Assembly (NCBI RefSeq): GCF_002775205.1
Contig: NC_036443.1
Span: forward strand, 30,567,717-30,631,716
Direction of reading: 5' to 3'
DNA length: 64,000 bases
From: Xiphophorus maculatus
Taxonomy: Eukaryota; Chordata; Actinopteri; Cyprinodontiformes; Poeciliidae
Part shown: piece after piece, positions 22,590-34,875 of the stretch
How the letters are laid out: every line of letters starts with the position of its first letter
Position numbering within the stretch: the first letter of the stretch is position 1
The notes under the pieces: generated by a model
Database searches by the model: none
What the model was told of the DNA's origin: nothing
The model's input: the letters and a program-made list of their open reading frames with translations, nothing else
Made by a program: the position numbers and the translations under genes

Positions 22590-23060
22590 AATCGATCAAG
22601 TTTATTTGTATAGCACATTTCACCAAAAGAACTTTTTACATCATAAAACAGAAAAACAAAAAGTCATAAAAACAGAGCGATCATCAATATCATCAATAAT
22701 CATCAATATCATGTTGATCAGTGTTCCATTCATTATGGTTAAAAGCAACTTTAAACAGGTGGGTTTTAGCCTTGACTTAAAGGTACTCAGTGTTTTGGCT
22801 GTTTTGAAGTTTTCTGGAAGTTGGTTCCAGAATTGTGGTGCATAGAAGCTGAATGCTGCTTCTCCATGTTTGGTTCTGGTTCTGATCCAGAGTAGAACCA
22901 GAAACAGAAGCTGAGAGGTCTGGAAGGTTGATCCTGCAGCAGCAGATATTTGATCCGTTCAGTGATTTATAAACTACCAGCAGTAGTTTAAAGTCTGTTC
23001 TCTCAGAGAATGACTGTAGAACTGGGTGATGTAGAACTATTCATTAATATCCACTTCTAG
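22590..23060 (-). mobile_element. LINE 3' fragment (FWNQLPENF type)
   Basis: Copy of 13372-13850, same orientation as the lectins. Confidence 0.75.
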
Positions 23061-23589
23061 ATGTGATGTTCATGTGGATTATTGTACTCTGAGTTCTCCC
23101 AGTTCCACTTGGTCGTGGCCCCAGTGACTTCTACACAACCTGCTTGCTAAGTTCTCACATGAGCATCTAAGAGCCACTCAGTTATGGGAACATTCAGTTT
23201 GTATTTACCAGCGTTTCATTGAAGGTGAAATAACAAAAAGTCATTCATGGATATATTTGTTACTAACTACATACACCGACAAGGGTTGCTTGCTAACAGT
23301 TTGGTGTTTGCCAGCAGAGTTCAGCTACCAGCCTAGCTCCTGTGAAATGAGAGGAATACATTGTTAATCTTAAAAACTTAATTATTTAAAGTAAGGACAT
23401 GTACATATTCCTCTTTCAGCTTTTTGTTTTATTTTGGCTGAAGAAGTTTACAAAGAGAAGCAGTTGGAGAGAAAAACCGTCTTTAAGTTTGATACAACAG
23501 GAAGAAAAATAAAAAGATTTTCAAAGCTATAATCTGTGATATTACTTTATTTGTTATGTTTAATTGTAATTCAGATTATTTTCTGTCAG

Positions 23590-24012
23590 CTTCTTGAGGA
23601 CGCAAAGATCCTTCCAGGTTTTCAACAAGATGCTGCAGATCTTCTCTCAGTTTGTTGTCTTCAGCCATCATCTGTTGGGGCAGCAGCACCAGAGTCTTCA
23701 TCAACATCCTGATGAAGAAGGCGACTTCTGCTTCTATTCTGGGCACGACTGGGGAACCTCTGGACATGATGATGATGCACAGAGGATTATTCATAAAATC
23801 AAGAAACTATGAACCCTGACAACCTCTTCAGACTGTCTTGGGAAAAGAGTGTGTTCAGTCAGAGGCTTCTTCAGATTTACTGTGATACAGACTGCTATAG
23901 GAGATCATTCCTGTCAACAGCCGTCAGCATCAAGAAGAACTGAAAAATTTGAATTAATAAGTTACAACAACATTTAATTTCCACTTGGAATCAATAAAGT
24001 ATTTTTGGAGTT
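23590..24012 (+). mobile_element. LINE 3' fragment, antisense to lectins
   Basis: Copy of 14385-14806, with the AATCAATAAAGTATTTTTGG tail. Confidence 0.7.
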
Positions 24013-24235
24013 GGACTCAGAAGATTGGAACCTGTTTTGATTTATGCGTAGATATTTGAGGCAGGTGGCTCTTGATTTAAGTGCTTGATGGGTTGAGCTG
24101 CTTTAACTCATCTGTAAGTGTACTCTCCAAAGGATGCACTAGTTGGTGCAACTTAAAATATGTACTTTTATGTACTTGTTTTGTTAAGGGCAGTCAGTTT
24201 ACATGCTTTTTGAGTTATTGATAACTAATTAGATT

Positions 24236-25736
24236 TTACAGTGTAGATGCTGATGGCTTTTGGCAGTAGAGATCTCTTGTAGCAGTCTGTATTACAGCGA
24301 GTCTGGAGAAGCCTCTGACCAAGACAGTCTCATGAGGAGGGCGGTCAGGGTTGTCCAAACCTGAAGAAATAATTTTTATGACATTATGGTGATTTCTATC
24401 TTTAAACTAAGAAAGAGTCAAAGGAAACAAAAACAAAGAGATAAATAAAAATAACAACTGAATTTAGCACAGAATATTTTTTAAAGTTTAAGGAAAACAA
24501 AATTTGTATGTATTTAATTATTTACCAATTTAAGATCCTGGATTTGTTAATCAGGCTAAAGAAAAAAGTGAATAAAGCTGCTACTGATGGCTTTTTGTTT
24601 AGAAAAGGCACAACATTCAAATGAGCAGGAACAACATCCATAAAGTTGCTGTTTGTGTTGCACCAACTTGTTGAAGCTGTTCCTGTTTTGAGAAGGATTT
24701 TAGTGAAGTGAGAGCCTGAACTCACCGTAACAAATATATTCCACCTCCAGGTACTTGTAGGTTCCATAGCAGGGATCTCCGAACACATAGTTACTGGCTT
24801 TGACTTTACACCACTGTTTCCCGTTGCATCTGTGGATTCAGATCAAAGTCAGCGATTTGCCTTTCTTAGTCCTCCTCATTCACTCATTCACATCCAGTTT
24901 GATAAACCTTCAGGAAATACTGAAGCTCTGTACCTCTCACCAACTTCCTCTGCGTATGTGAAGCATTCAGTGTTCTTTAGCTGGTCGGCCGGTCTACGAG
25001 CGCTGCAAGTCTTCTTATCAGTGCGTCCGTATGTAGCACTGGTCACATAGATAGCCTGACCTTCTTCTGCCAGAGCGAAGAGGAAATGTTGGAAACCTGA
25101 ATGTATTCATGGTGTAATGCTCCAGAACCGACCAGTGAAACCAGTGACCTTACCACAGTGGAGTCGAGCCACTGTTCCTTCACAGGCAACAAGGGATTTT
25201 TTCTCTGGGAGCCATGCTGCATATGAGACATTCAGATCATATTCATATCAGGACACAGAAAAGTCCAAACACCCACGAACTAAAGATAAATTCATGTTTA
25301 ACAGTTTTAGATCCAATAAATGATGAACATTCAACATCAGCCTTCATGCCCAGCTTGTCTTCATACTAAAACCTGCAGCGCCACCTTGTGAACTCAAAAC
25401 ACCAGAAAGATTAAAGCACAAACCTCCTGATGAACTTTTTCCCTGTTAACTAAGAGAGACAGATATAAAAAATAATTACTTGTAAAAACTTTTTTGTCTT
25501 CAAAGTTTTTAGAGTTGATTGAAGATAAAGTTTTCATCGTTTATCTGCTGTTCATACAGACACATTTCTGTGTTTCACTGCCTGTTTCACATACAATCAA
25601 AATAAAGACATAAAAACACAAAATGTAGATTTTTAACAACTGATTTTCTAAACAGCAAACAGAAGAGAAGATTTTCACTCACATTGATTTCCAGGATGAA
25701 TCCACAAAGGAACAAAGTAAAAAGAACAAATTTCAT
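24236..25736 (-). CDS. Rhamnose-binding (SUEL-type) lectin, type B (L4)
   Basis: Coding exons: 25683-25736, 25424-25442, 25154-25216, 24934-25066, 24726-24829 and probable LINE-derived last exon 24236-24360 (165 residues). Frame intact: the A tract in exon 4 has six A, as in L2, L5, R3 and R5. Almost the same protein as L2. The first exon again ends in ATG. Same caveat about the last exon. Confidence 0.78.
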
Positions 25737-26052
25737 CTGTATGAAGATAAGAAACATTCAGTTACTCTGAAATATGACTCAAAATATTAGATGATTTTCT
25801 ACAACATTTTCAACAAGCTGCTGAACCAAATCATACATTTCATCCATCAATATAAACATGATGGAAACAAGTTTTCATGTCTCTGAGAATCAGAACTAGA
25901 ATTTATCATAACATATATTAGAAGAACAGAATTGTAAGCAGCTTTTTTTGGGTTTGTTCAGTCAAATTTTACCATCTTGTGATGAAGAATCAAAGCAGCA
26001 GCAGAAACCAGATTCACTAGCAGTAGTGTGCCTTCAACCAGGGAATGGAGGG

Positions 26053-26058
26053 TTTATA
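26053..26058 (-). promoter_or_regulatory. TATA box of lectin L4
   Basis: Minus-strand TATAAA. The first exon ends at 25973 with ATG before donor GTAAAA. Confidence 0.7.
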
Positions 26059-26259
26059 AACCTTCACTGATGATCTGACAGAGGAACAAAATGTCTTTAT
26101 CCAGGCAACAATTCGTCCTGTTGAGGTTTTCTGACCAGAACTCCAGGTTGGTGATGGGTGAGGCAGGAATGTGTCAGGTTTTATCAGATTATGGAAATAT
26201 TTCAGTGCTGTGATTAGATGATTCAAGTAACTGTAAAAATGTGCTTTAAAATTTTATAA

Positions 26260-28483
26260 ATTTAACAGTATGAATTTATTTTTAGTATCCATGTTTTTGA
26301 TTCAGTTTCACTAGCAACACTCAGGGTAAAGTGCAGCCAAACTGTAAAAGCAGATTACTGGTAGGGGCCAGATGCATTCTGGGAAACGACAGGTGTAGAG
26401 CTAGTTTGGTCTCTTCACATGTCAGATATCCAGCTGGTTGGTTATCTGCTGTGCAGCAGTGTGCAGCTGTTGTTGTCCAGTTGGTTCCATGGTTATCAGC
26501 TGTTGTGATGATGTAGAGAACTCTCCGTTTGGATCAGCTGTTCTTGTTTTCTGTCCTGTTTTCTCCATCAGGACAGTGCCAATGTGCAACAGTATACTGG
26601 GTGCAATGTACTGTTGAAATGTACATCAGTGCTTTATTGATGATCTCAGTCAGTTAAACTGTCTTGCATTACTTCCTACAAGGATCTGTTGAATGTGAAG
26701 AGGATTTAATGCAGAAAGGAGTGAAATTGAAATGTGACAAAACAGAAATATAAACCAAATACAAATCCTACTATGGTCAAATAAATATTATAGCTTATAA
26801 GGTTCATTTAAACTTGGAATTCCCCTTAGATAAAGTTAGATGAGGCTAAAATATGTTCATGTTCAGACATGCTGCTGCCCAAGATAAATGTGAATTTGAC
26901 TGTTGCCAAACTTTGCAGAATAACTAAGGCTGACATGTCCCACTATTGGGAGCAATTTAGTTAGGATAGTCAAAGGATTGAGAAAGATACAGATATTTGT
27001 GTTAAGTACAAACTTGTGAAAAAACCCAGAGTGAGGCATATGGAGATATGGCCAAACATAGAGTGTATGAAATGTTGAGAACAATCCAAAGAAGCATTCT
27101 AAAAATCTGAGCTCATTTGAATGAGAGTGTGATGTTTTAGGAACTTTTTAAAGTTTGGAGGTCGGATGAAGCATTTTTCCATTTTTGTAAATAAGCCCCA
27201 CAAACCTCAGCCAACCATGACCACATTAAATATGGGAGATAAAACTAATGGCGTGAAAGTATATGCAACGTTTGGCAAAAATAAAAATGCTAGTTTTTGT
27301 GTGTAAACAAAAAAACATCCTAAATGTGTCACTTCTGGTTGGCGGCCATCTTGATCTGATCCAGATGACAGCAGGCAGCGTTCTCACAGACATTCAACCA
27401 ACTTCCTCCACATGTTCCTTCCTGTTCAGGCTGGAAACAGTTTTTAAACTACCTTCATAGTTTGGAAGGAGTTTGTCAAAGTTTTCGTCCCCATCAGGCT
27501 GTTTGTAGCGAACAAAGCAAAACAAACTGAGCAAAATGTAAATGCAAGTTAGGTTTATTGAGGAAAGTTGAAATAGAAGCAAAAAAAGATGAAGATTGGA
27601 GAAGAAAAACAAATAAAATGCTAAGTAAACATAAAAAGAAACTGAAGACAGATGAAGCTGCACATCAGTGGATCACGTCTGTAGATGTTACTGATTATGA
27701 TGCATTTCATCCTCAGCACAGCAGATCTGATCGTCGCTTCATTCAGTTGCAGATGGAACTGAAAACATGGAAATATTAACAATATCGTTTCAGCAGAATG
27801 CATTTTAGACATCAGAAAGTGAAATATCACCAGTTCTAAAGCTGCAACAAGGCCTCTGGAGAGTCAAGGCTGGTTTTCTGTCTTTGGTGTAAAAATTAAA
27901 TATATTCTTTCTAAGTAAATGCAGAAAGACCCAGGCTAGGATTCAAACCCAGGACCTTGTTGCTGCAAGGCATTAGTGCTACTGACTGTGTTACTGAGCT
28001 GGACTGGAACATTAAAGCGGATGAGGGAAAAGTTTTAACCAGACTACAGAGTTTGGACAAAACCTACTCCACAGGATCGCCATGGCAACCAAACTCCGAG
28101 TCTTGATATTTTATTATGGGATGTTTACGTTTTTTATTTAAAAAAGAAAGAAAGAAATTCGAGGAATCAAAAAACAGGAATAAACAAATTAATAAATAAA
28201 ATAAATACATATAAAAAACAAAAAATGAATGAAAATGAAAAATAAAAAAGGAAACCTTGGAAATATGGATGAATTGAGAATCCTAAAAAGATTATTTCAC
28301 CTAATTCATTTCCTAATTGAAAAGCTGGGTTTGTTAATCAGGTTAAAAACATGGTAAATTAAGCTGCTACTAATGGAGTTTCTTCAAGATAAAGAAAAGG
28401 AAATTTAAATCAGCTGAATAAAACAAATGTGACATTAATGCTTTTCAATGTTGTTCTTGAATTTTAGAAATATTTTAGTGAAG
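26260..28483 (-). other. Intergenic region between L5 chimera and L4
   Basis: A-type downstream DNA followed by the B upstream region. The chimeric gene therefore has a type A 3' environment. Includes the SINE relic at 27918-28010. No gene recognised. Confidence 0.45.
27918..28010 (-). repeat. tRNA-like SINE relic, L5 unit
   Basis: Same relic as 9622-9712. Confidence 0.6.
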
Positions 28484-29518
28484 TTAGACCATAAACTCAC
28501 TTTCACATAGATATATCACATCCAGGTACTTGTAGGTCCCAACACAGGGATCTCCGAACACAGCGCTGCTGGCTAAGACATTGCACGCTGATCTCCCCTC
28601 GCATCTGTGGATTCACATCAAGGTCAGTTTCCTAGAAATTGTGATTTGCCGTTTCTTGGATTTATTAATTAATATCCAGTTAGAAAACCCTTTAGGAAAG
28701 ATTGAAGCTCTGTACCTCTGAAACACGGATTCTGCCCTCGTAGCACAATCAGTGTTCTTCGTCTGCTCTGCAGGTATCCCAACGTAGCACGTGAACCGAT
28801 TGCTGCGTCCGTATGTAGCACTGGTCACATAGATAGCCTGACCTTCTTCTGCCAGAGCGAAGAGGAAATGTTGGAAACCTGAATGTATTCATGGTGTAAT
28901 GCTCCAGAACCGACCAGTGAAACCAGTGACCTTACCACAGTGGAGTCGAGCCACTGTTCCTTCACAGGCAACAAGGGATTTTTTCTCTGGGAGCCATGCT
29001 GCATATGAGACATTCAGATCATATTCATATCAGGACACAGAAAAGTCCAAACACCCACGAACTAAAGATAAATTCATGTTTAACAGTTTTAGATCCAATA
29101 AATGATGAACATTCAACATCAGCCTTCATGCCCAGCTTGTCTTCATACTAAAACCTGCAGCGCCACCTTGTGAACTCAAAACACCAGAAAGATTAAAGCA
29201 CAAACCTCCTGATGAACTTTTTCCCTGTTAACCAAGAGAGACAGATATAAAAAATAATTACTTTTAAAAACTTTTTTGTCTTCAAAGTTTTTAGAGTTGA
29301 TTGAAGATAAAGTTATCATCGTTTATCTGCTGTTCATACAGACACATTTCTGTGTTTCACTGCCTGTTTCACATACAATCAAAATAAAGACATAAAAACA
29401 CAAAATGTAGATTTTTAACAACTGATTTTCTAAACAGCAAACAGAAGAGAAGATTTTCACTCACATTGATTTCCAGGATGAATCCACAAAGGAACAAAGT
29501 AAAAAGAACAAATTTCAT
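28484..29518 (-). CDS. Chimeric B/A rhamnose-binding lectin (L5)
   Basis: Promoter, 5' UTR, signal exon (29465-29518), exon 3 (29206-29224), exon 4 (28936-28998) and the start of exon 5 are type B. The rest of exon 5 (28716-28848) and exon 6 (28501-28604) are type A. The switch lies in the bases coding SATYGR, where the two types are identical. Frame is intact: [46 protein letters not shown] and YLC, then GAA and read-through to TAA at 28484-28486 (about 129 residues). Eight cysteines are retained, so a folded CRD with a B front half and an A back half is plausible. The distance to the next promoter is 3.78 kb, so about 5.4 kb of a normal B-A pair is missing: the product of one unequal crossover. 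Confidence 0.8.
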
Positions 29519-29834
29519 CTGTATGAAGATAAGAAACATTCAGTTACTCTGAAATATGACTCAAAATATTAGAGGATTTTCTACAACATTTTCAACAAGC
29601 TGCTGAACCAAATCATACATTTCATCCATCAATATAAACATGATGGAAACAAGTTTTCATGTCTCTGAGAATCAGAACTAGAATTTATCATAACATATAT
29701 TAGAAGAACAGAATTGTAAGCAGCTTTTTTTGGGTTTGTTCAGTCAAATTTTACCTTGTTGTGATGAAGAATCAAAGCAGCAGCAGAAACCAGATTCACT
29801 AGCAGCAGTGTGCCTTCAACCAGGGAATGGAGGG

Positions 29835-29840
29835 TTTATA
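29835..29840 (-). promoter_or_regulatory. TATA box of chimeric lectin L5
   Basis: Minus-strand TATAAA of a type B promoter. The first exon ends at 29755 as CAACAAG before GTAAAA, unlike L2 and L4. Confidence 0.7.
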
Positions 29841-30049
29841 AACCTTCACTGATGATCTGACAGAGGAACAAAATGTCTTTATCCAGGCAACAATTCATCC
29901 TGTTGAGGTTTTCTGACCAGAAGTCCAGGTTGGTGATGGGTGAGGCAGGAATGTGTCAGGTTTTATCAGATTATGGAAATATTTCAGTGCTGTGCTTAGA
30001 TGATTCAAGTAACTGTAAAAATGTGCTTTAAAATTTTATAAATTTAACA

Positions 30050-32282
30050 GTATGAATTTATTTTTAGTATCCATGTTTTTGATTCAGTTTCACTAGCAAC
30101 ACTCAGGGTAAAGTGCAGCCATACTGTAAAAGCAGATTACTGGTAGGGGCCAGATGCATTCTGGGAAACGACAGGTGTAGAGCTAGTTTGGTCTCTTCAC
30201 ATGTCAGATATCCAGCTGGTTGGTTATCTGCTGTGCAGCAGTGTGCAGCTGTTGTTGTCCAGTTGGTTCCATGGTTATCAGCTGTTGTGATGATGTAGAG
30301 AACTCTCCGTTTGGATCAGCTGTTCTTGTTTTCTGTCCTGTTTTCTCCATCAGGACAGTGCCAATGTGCAACAGTATACTGGGTGCAATGTACTGTTGAA
30401 ATGTACATCAGTGCTTTATTGATGATCTCAGTCAGTTAAACTGTCTTGCATTACTTCCTACAAGGATCTGTTGAATGTGAAGAGGATTTAATGCAGAAAG
30501 GAATGAAATTGAAATGAGACAAAACAGAAATATAAACCAAATACAAATCCTACTATGGTCAAATAAATATTATAGCTTATAAGGTTCATTTAAACTTGGA
30601 ATTCCCCTTAGATAAAGTTAGATGAGGCTAAAATATGTTCATGTTCAGACATGCTGCTGCCCAAGATAAATGTGAATTTGACTGTTGCCAAACTTTGCAG
30701 AATAACTAAGGCTGACATGTCCCACTATTGGGAGCAATTTAGTTAGGATAGTCAAAGGATTGAGAAAGATACAGATATTTGTGTTAAGTACAAACTTGTG
30801 AAAAAACCCAGAGTGAGGCATATGGAGATATGGCCAAACATAGAGTGTATGAAATGTTGAGAACAATCCAAAGAAGCATTCTAAAAATCTGAGCTCATTT
30901 GAATGAGAGTGTGATGTTTTAGGAACTTTTTAAAGTTTGGAGGTCGGATGAAGCATTTTTCCATTTTTGTAAATAAGCCCCACAAACCTCAGCCAACCAT
31001 GACCACATTAAATATGGAAGGTAAAACTAATGGCGTGAAAGTATATGCAACGTTTGGCAAAAATAAAAATGCTAGTTTTTGTGTGTAAACAAAAAAACAT
31101 CCTAAATGTGTCACTTCTGGTTGGCGGCCATCTTGATCTGATCCAGATGACAGCAGGCAGCGTTCTCACAGACATTCAACCAACTTCCTCCACATGTTCC
31201 TTCCTGTTCAGGCTGGAAACAGTTTTTAAACTACCTTCATAGTTTGGAAGGAGTTTGTCAAAGTTTTCGTCCCCATCAGGCTGTTTGTAGCGAACAAAGC
31301 AAAACAAACTGAGCAAAATGTAAATGCAAGTTAGGTTTATTGAGGAAAGTTGAAATAGAAGCAAAAAAAGATGAAGATTGGAGAAGAAAAACAAATAAAA
31401 TGCTAAGTAAACATAAAAAGAAACTGAAGACAGATGAAGCTGCACATCAGTGGATCACGTCTGTAGATGTACTGATTATGATGCATTTCATCCTCAGCAC
31501 AGCAGATCTGATCGTCGCTTCATTCAGTTGCAAATGGAACTGAAAACATGGAAATATTAACAATATCGTTTCAGCAGAATGCATTTTAGACATCAGAAAG
31601 TGAAATATCACCAGTTCTAAAGCTGCAACAAGGCCTCTGGAGAGTCAAGGCTGGTTTTCTGTCTTTGGTGTAAAAATTAAATATATTCTTTCTAAGTAAA
31701 TGCAGAAAGACCCAGGCTAGGATTCAAACCCAGGACCTTGTTGCTGCAAGGCATTAGTGCTACTGACTGTGTTACTGAGCTGGACTGGAACATTAAAGCG
31801 GATGAGGGAAAATTTTTAACCAGACTACAGAGTTTGGACAAAACCTACTCCACAGGATCGCCATGGCAACCAAACTCCGAGTCTTGATATTTTATTATGG
31901 GATGCTAACTTTTTTTATTTAAAAAAGAAAGAAAGAAATTCGAGGAATCAAAAAACAGGAATAAACAAATTAATAAATAAAATAAATACATATAAAAAAC
32001 AAAAAATGAATGAAAATGAAAAATAAAAAAGGAAACCTTGGAAATATGGATGAATTGAGAATCCTAAAAAGATTATTTCACCTAATTCATTTCCTAATTG
32101 AAAAGCTGGGTTTGTTAATCAGGTTAAAAACATGGTAAATTAAGCTGCTACTAATGGAGTTTCTTCAAGATAAAGAAAAGGAAATTTAAATCAGCTGAAT
32201 AAAACAAATGTGACATTAATGCTTTTCAATGTTGTTCTTGAATTTTAGAAATATTTTAGTGAAATTAGACCATAAACTCACT
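30050..32282 (-). other. Intergenic region between L6 (A) and L5
   Basis: Collinear with 17042-19292. Contains the SINE relic at 31700-31792. No gene recognised. Confidence 0.45.
31700..31792 (-). repeat. tRNA-like SINE relic, L6 unit
   Basis: Same relic as 9622-9712. Confidence 0.6.
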
Positions 32283-33193
32283 TTAACATAGATATATCAC
32301 ATCCAGGTACTTGTAGGTCCCAACACAGGGATCTCCGAACACAGAGTTGCTGGCTAAGACATTGCACGTTGATCTCCCCTCGCATCTGTGGATTCACATC
32401 AAGGTCAGTTTCCTAGAAATTGTGATTTGCCGTTTCTTGGATTTGTTAATTAATATCCAGTTAGAAAACCCTTTAGGAAAGATTGAAGCTCTGTACTTCT
32501 GAAACACGGATTCTGCCCTTGTAGCACAATTAGTGTTCTTCGTCTGCTCTGCAGGTATCCCAACGGAGCACGTCATCCGATTGCTGCGTCCGTATGTAGC
32601 ACTGATCACAAATATATCCTCATGCGCTGTTGGAAGACAGAAGACGAAATGTTGGAAATCTGAAAGTATTCATGGTGTAATGCTCCAGAACAACCAGTAA
32701 AACCAGTGACCTTACCACACGATAAGTGAGCCTCTGATCCCTCACATGCCACAACAGTTTTTATTCCTCCAAATGACCTTGGTTCTGTTATATGAGAGAT
32801 TCAGATCATATTAATATCAATACACTGAAAAGTTCAGCTATCCATGACCTAAAGCAAAATTTATGTTTCATAATTTTAGATTAAATAATCTTGTGTTCAT
32901 ACTAAAACTTGCAAAACTAACTTTTCGGCTTTTGAAAACCACGTCCAGCCTGTTAATAAAACAACAAAAAACCAAAATGAATCACACATTTTTACTTAAA
33001 AATTAAGTAAGTAAGTAAGTTTAAAATCTGGTTAAAATTTGAATGACAAGAAAACTATAATTGCTAAATAAAACCAGTAAAATAATGTTTTTAACAACAG
33101 ATATTCAAACCACAAAGAGAAGAGAAGGTTTTCACTCACATTGATTTCCAGGACGAATCCACAAAGGAACAAAGTAAAAAGGACGAATTTCAT
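32283..33193 (-). CDS. Rhamnose-binding (SUEL-type) lectin, type A (L6)
   Basis: Reference copy for type A. Coding exons: 33140-33193, 32922-32949, 32716-32784, 32497-32626 and 32283-32385; phases join without a break to 127 residues. Residues 1-18 are the signal peptide core ([18 protein letters not shown]), then a basic linker (AGRGFQKPK). The single CRD follows: [56 protein letters not shown] and YLC, then TAA. The eight cysteines, YGR, DPC and KYL match SUEL-type lectins, which bind rhamnose or galactose with calcium-independent contacts. Exon 3 is small and its donor (AAAA before GTTAGT) is a choice; an alternative donor seven bases into the exon also keeps phase. The nearest neighbour on the other strand is R1, 4 kb away. 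Confidence 0.82.
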
Positions 33194-33457
33194 CTGTATG
33201 AAAATAGGAAACATTCAGTTACTCTGAGATATGACTGAGAAAAACTCAATGATTTGCTGAAATATTTTCAACAATCTGCTGAACTAAATGGCACAGTTGA
33301 ATTAATAAATATGGACATAAAGTTTTTTGCAAGACTTAATCTTACTATTAATTTTCCAGTTTTAAGTCAAATCTTACCTTGTTGTGATGAAGAATCCAAG
33401 CAGCAGCAGCAGCAGGACTCACTAGCAGCAGTGTGCCTTCAACCAGGGAATGGAGGG

Positions 33458-33463
33458 TTTATA
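33458..33463 (-). promoter_or_regulatory. TATA box of lectin L6
   Basis: Minus-strand TATAAA. The first exon ends at 33378 before GTAAGA. Confidence 0.7.
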
Positions 33464-33479
33464 AACCTTCACTGATGAT

Positions 33480-34572
33480 CTGACAGAGGAACAAAATGTC
33501 TTTATCCAGGCAACAATTCAGCCTGTTGAGTTTTTCTGACCAGAAGTTCAGGTTGGTGATGGGTGTGTCACACCTGAAGCCTTTTCTCCTCATTCTTGTT
33601 GATAAATCACTGATCATCTCTTTATAGCCCCCAGCCCAGCTAGCAGGTACACCAGACTGAAAATGTTGGGATGGAAAAACCCAGTTGGGTTTTAGTTACT
33701 GGCTGCAGCAGCCAGGTGGGATTTTCTGTTAACAAAGATTCTTGGCCTTGATGTGGATCGTGATTCTGTCAGCCGTCTCCATCTGCTCTCTGGTTTTATA
33801 CAGGAATCATAAACCATTAATGTCTTTATCTGCTCTATGAAATCCCAGTTATTTTACTCTTGGATGAGTTCAATATTTAAAACCTTACTAATATCTCTGG
33901 AAACATGTTGGAGCTAACGATTCCTTCTGAATTTGCTTTTTCTCAGTTTTGTCAGATTGTGGACAAATTTCAGTGTCATGCAAAGTTGATTCCAGTAACT
34001 ACAAAATGCTGTTTTAAATGATGAATTAATTTCAATCCTCTCTATAGATTTTGTTGAAATATAGCTTTATTTATCATGCCATGATGTAAATACATTTAGG
34101 AAGAGAGAAGAAATAAATCTTTGCTATTTGAGTCTGGAAATGGTCACCAAGTCGTTTCTAAGGCCTTGGGATTCTGGAAAAGCACAGAGAGAAAATTATC
34201 TGTAAATGTGATGTGGATGTTTCTGCACCAGAGTCTGTGCTGCTTTGTCTGGGACTGGAGGTTCATGTTTATGTTTATGAATATTTATGTTGAATGAGAT
34301 CCCCATAAGCATCAGCAACATGCTATAAACTACAAACGGATTAAGATTTAGGCATAAATATCTTGTATGAATGGTGTGATATCTAATGATAAGAGCTTCT
34401 TCTCAAAGATAAAATGTTTAAGGCAAACATTTCAGGGAGAATAAGAACAGTTTTGTTTAGCAACAGCATAAAATCCAACTGGTTTTTCCAAACTAACACC
34501 TTAAGCCTGACGTTAACATTCTGACAACCAGGAAACAGCAGAAGGTTAAATAAGCTCTAATAATCAGAAATG
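33480..34572 (-). other. Upstream region of lectin L6, up to the array breakpoint
   Basis: Nearly the same as 11310-12410 and 20500-21595. At 34573 close identity stops. Confidence 0.5.
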
Positions 34573-34875
34573 AAGAAAAGCTGGACTGTGTTGTTTTGCA
34601 CATTTTTTAAAAATGTTTTTCTTTGGCTAATGACTTCATTAGTCAAAGAAAAACTCATTAGTCATTGTTTAAAGGCTCTTGAACAATGCAAAGGTATTTA
34701 CAGACCCTCTGCCAAAACACGAAGCACAATCCTGAGTTTTTGCCTTTAGCAAAACTAGCAAGCGAGTCTCTTCTTGACTTTAAAGAAATAACATTTAAAT
34801 ACCCAGAGTATTTTGTCCTCTGCAGTTGTTCTTATAATAAAAGTGCAACAGGTTGCCTCAAATGAACCAACTGTT
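34573..34875 (-). repeat. Diverged copy of type A far-upstream DNA
   Basis: Matches 12500-12760 only loosely: shared runs include 'aggctcttgaacaatgcaaa', 'gcacaatcctgagtt' and 'tttaaatacccag'. It is older than the array copies, so it probably marks the ancestral A upstream region. Confidence 0.7.
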
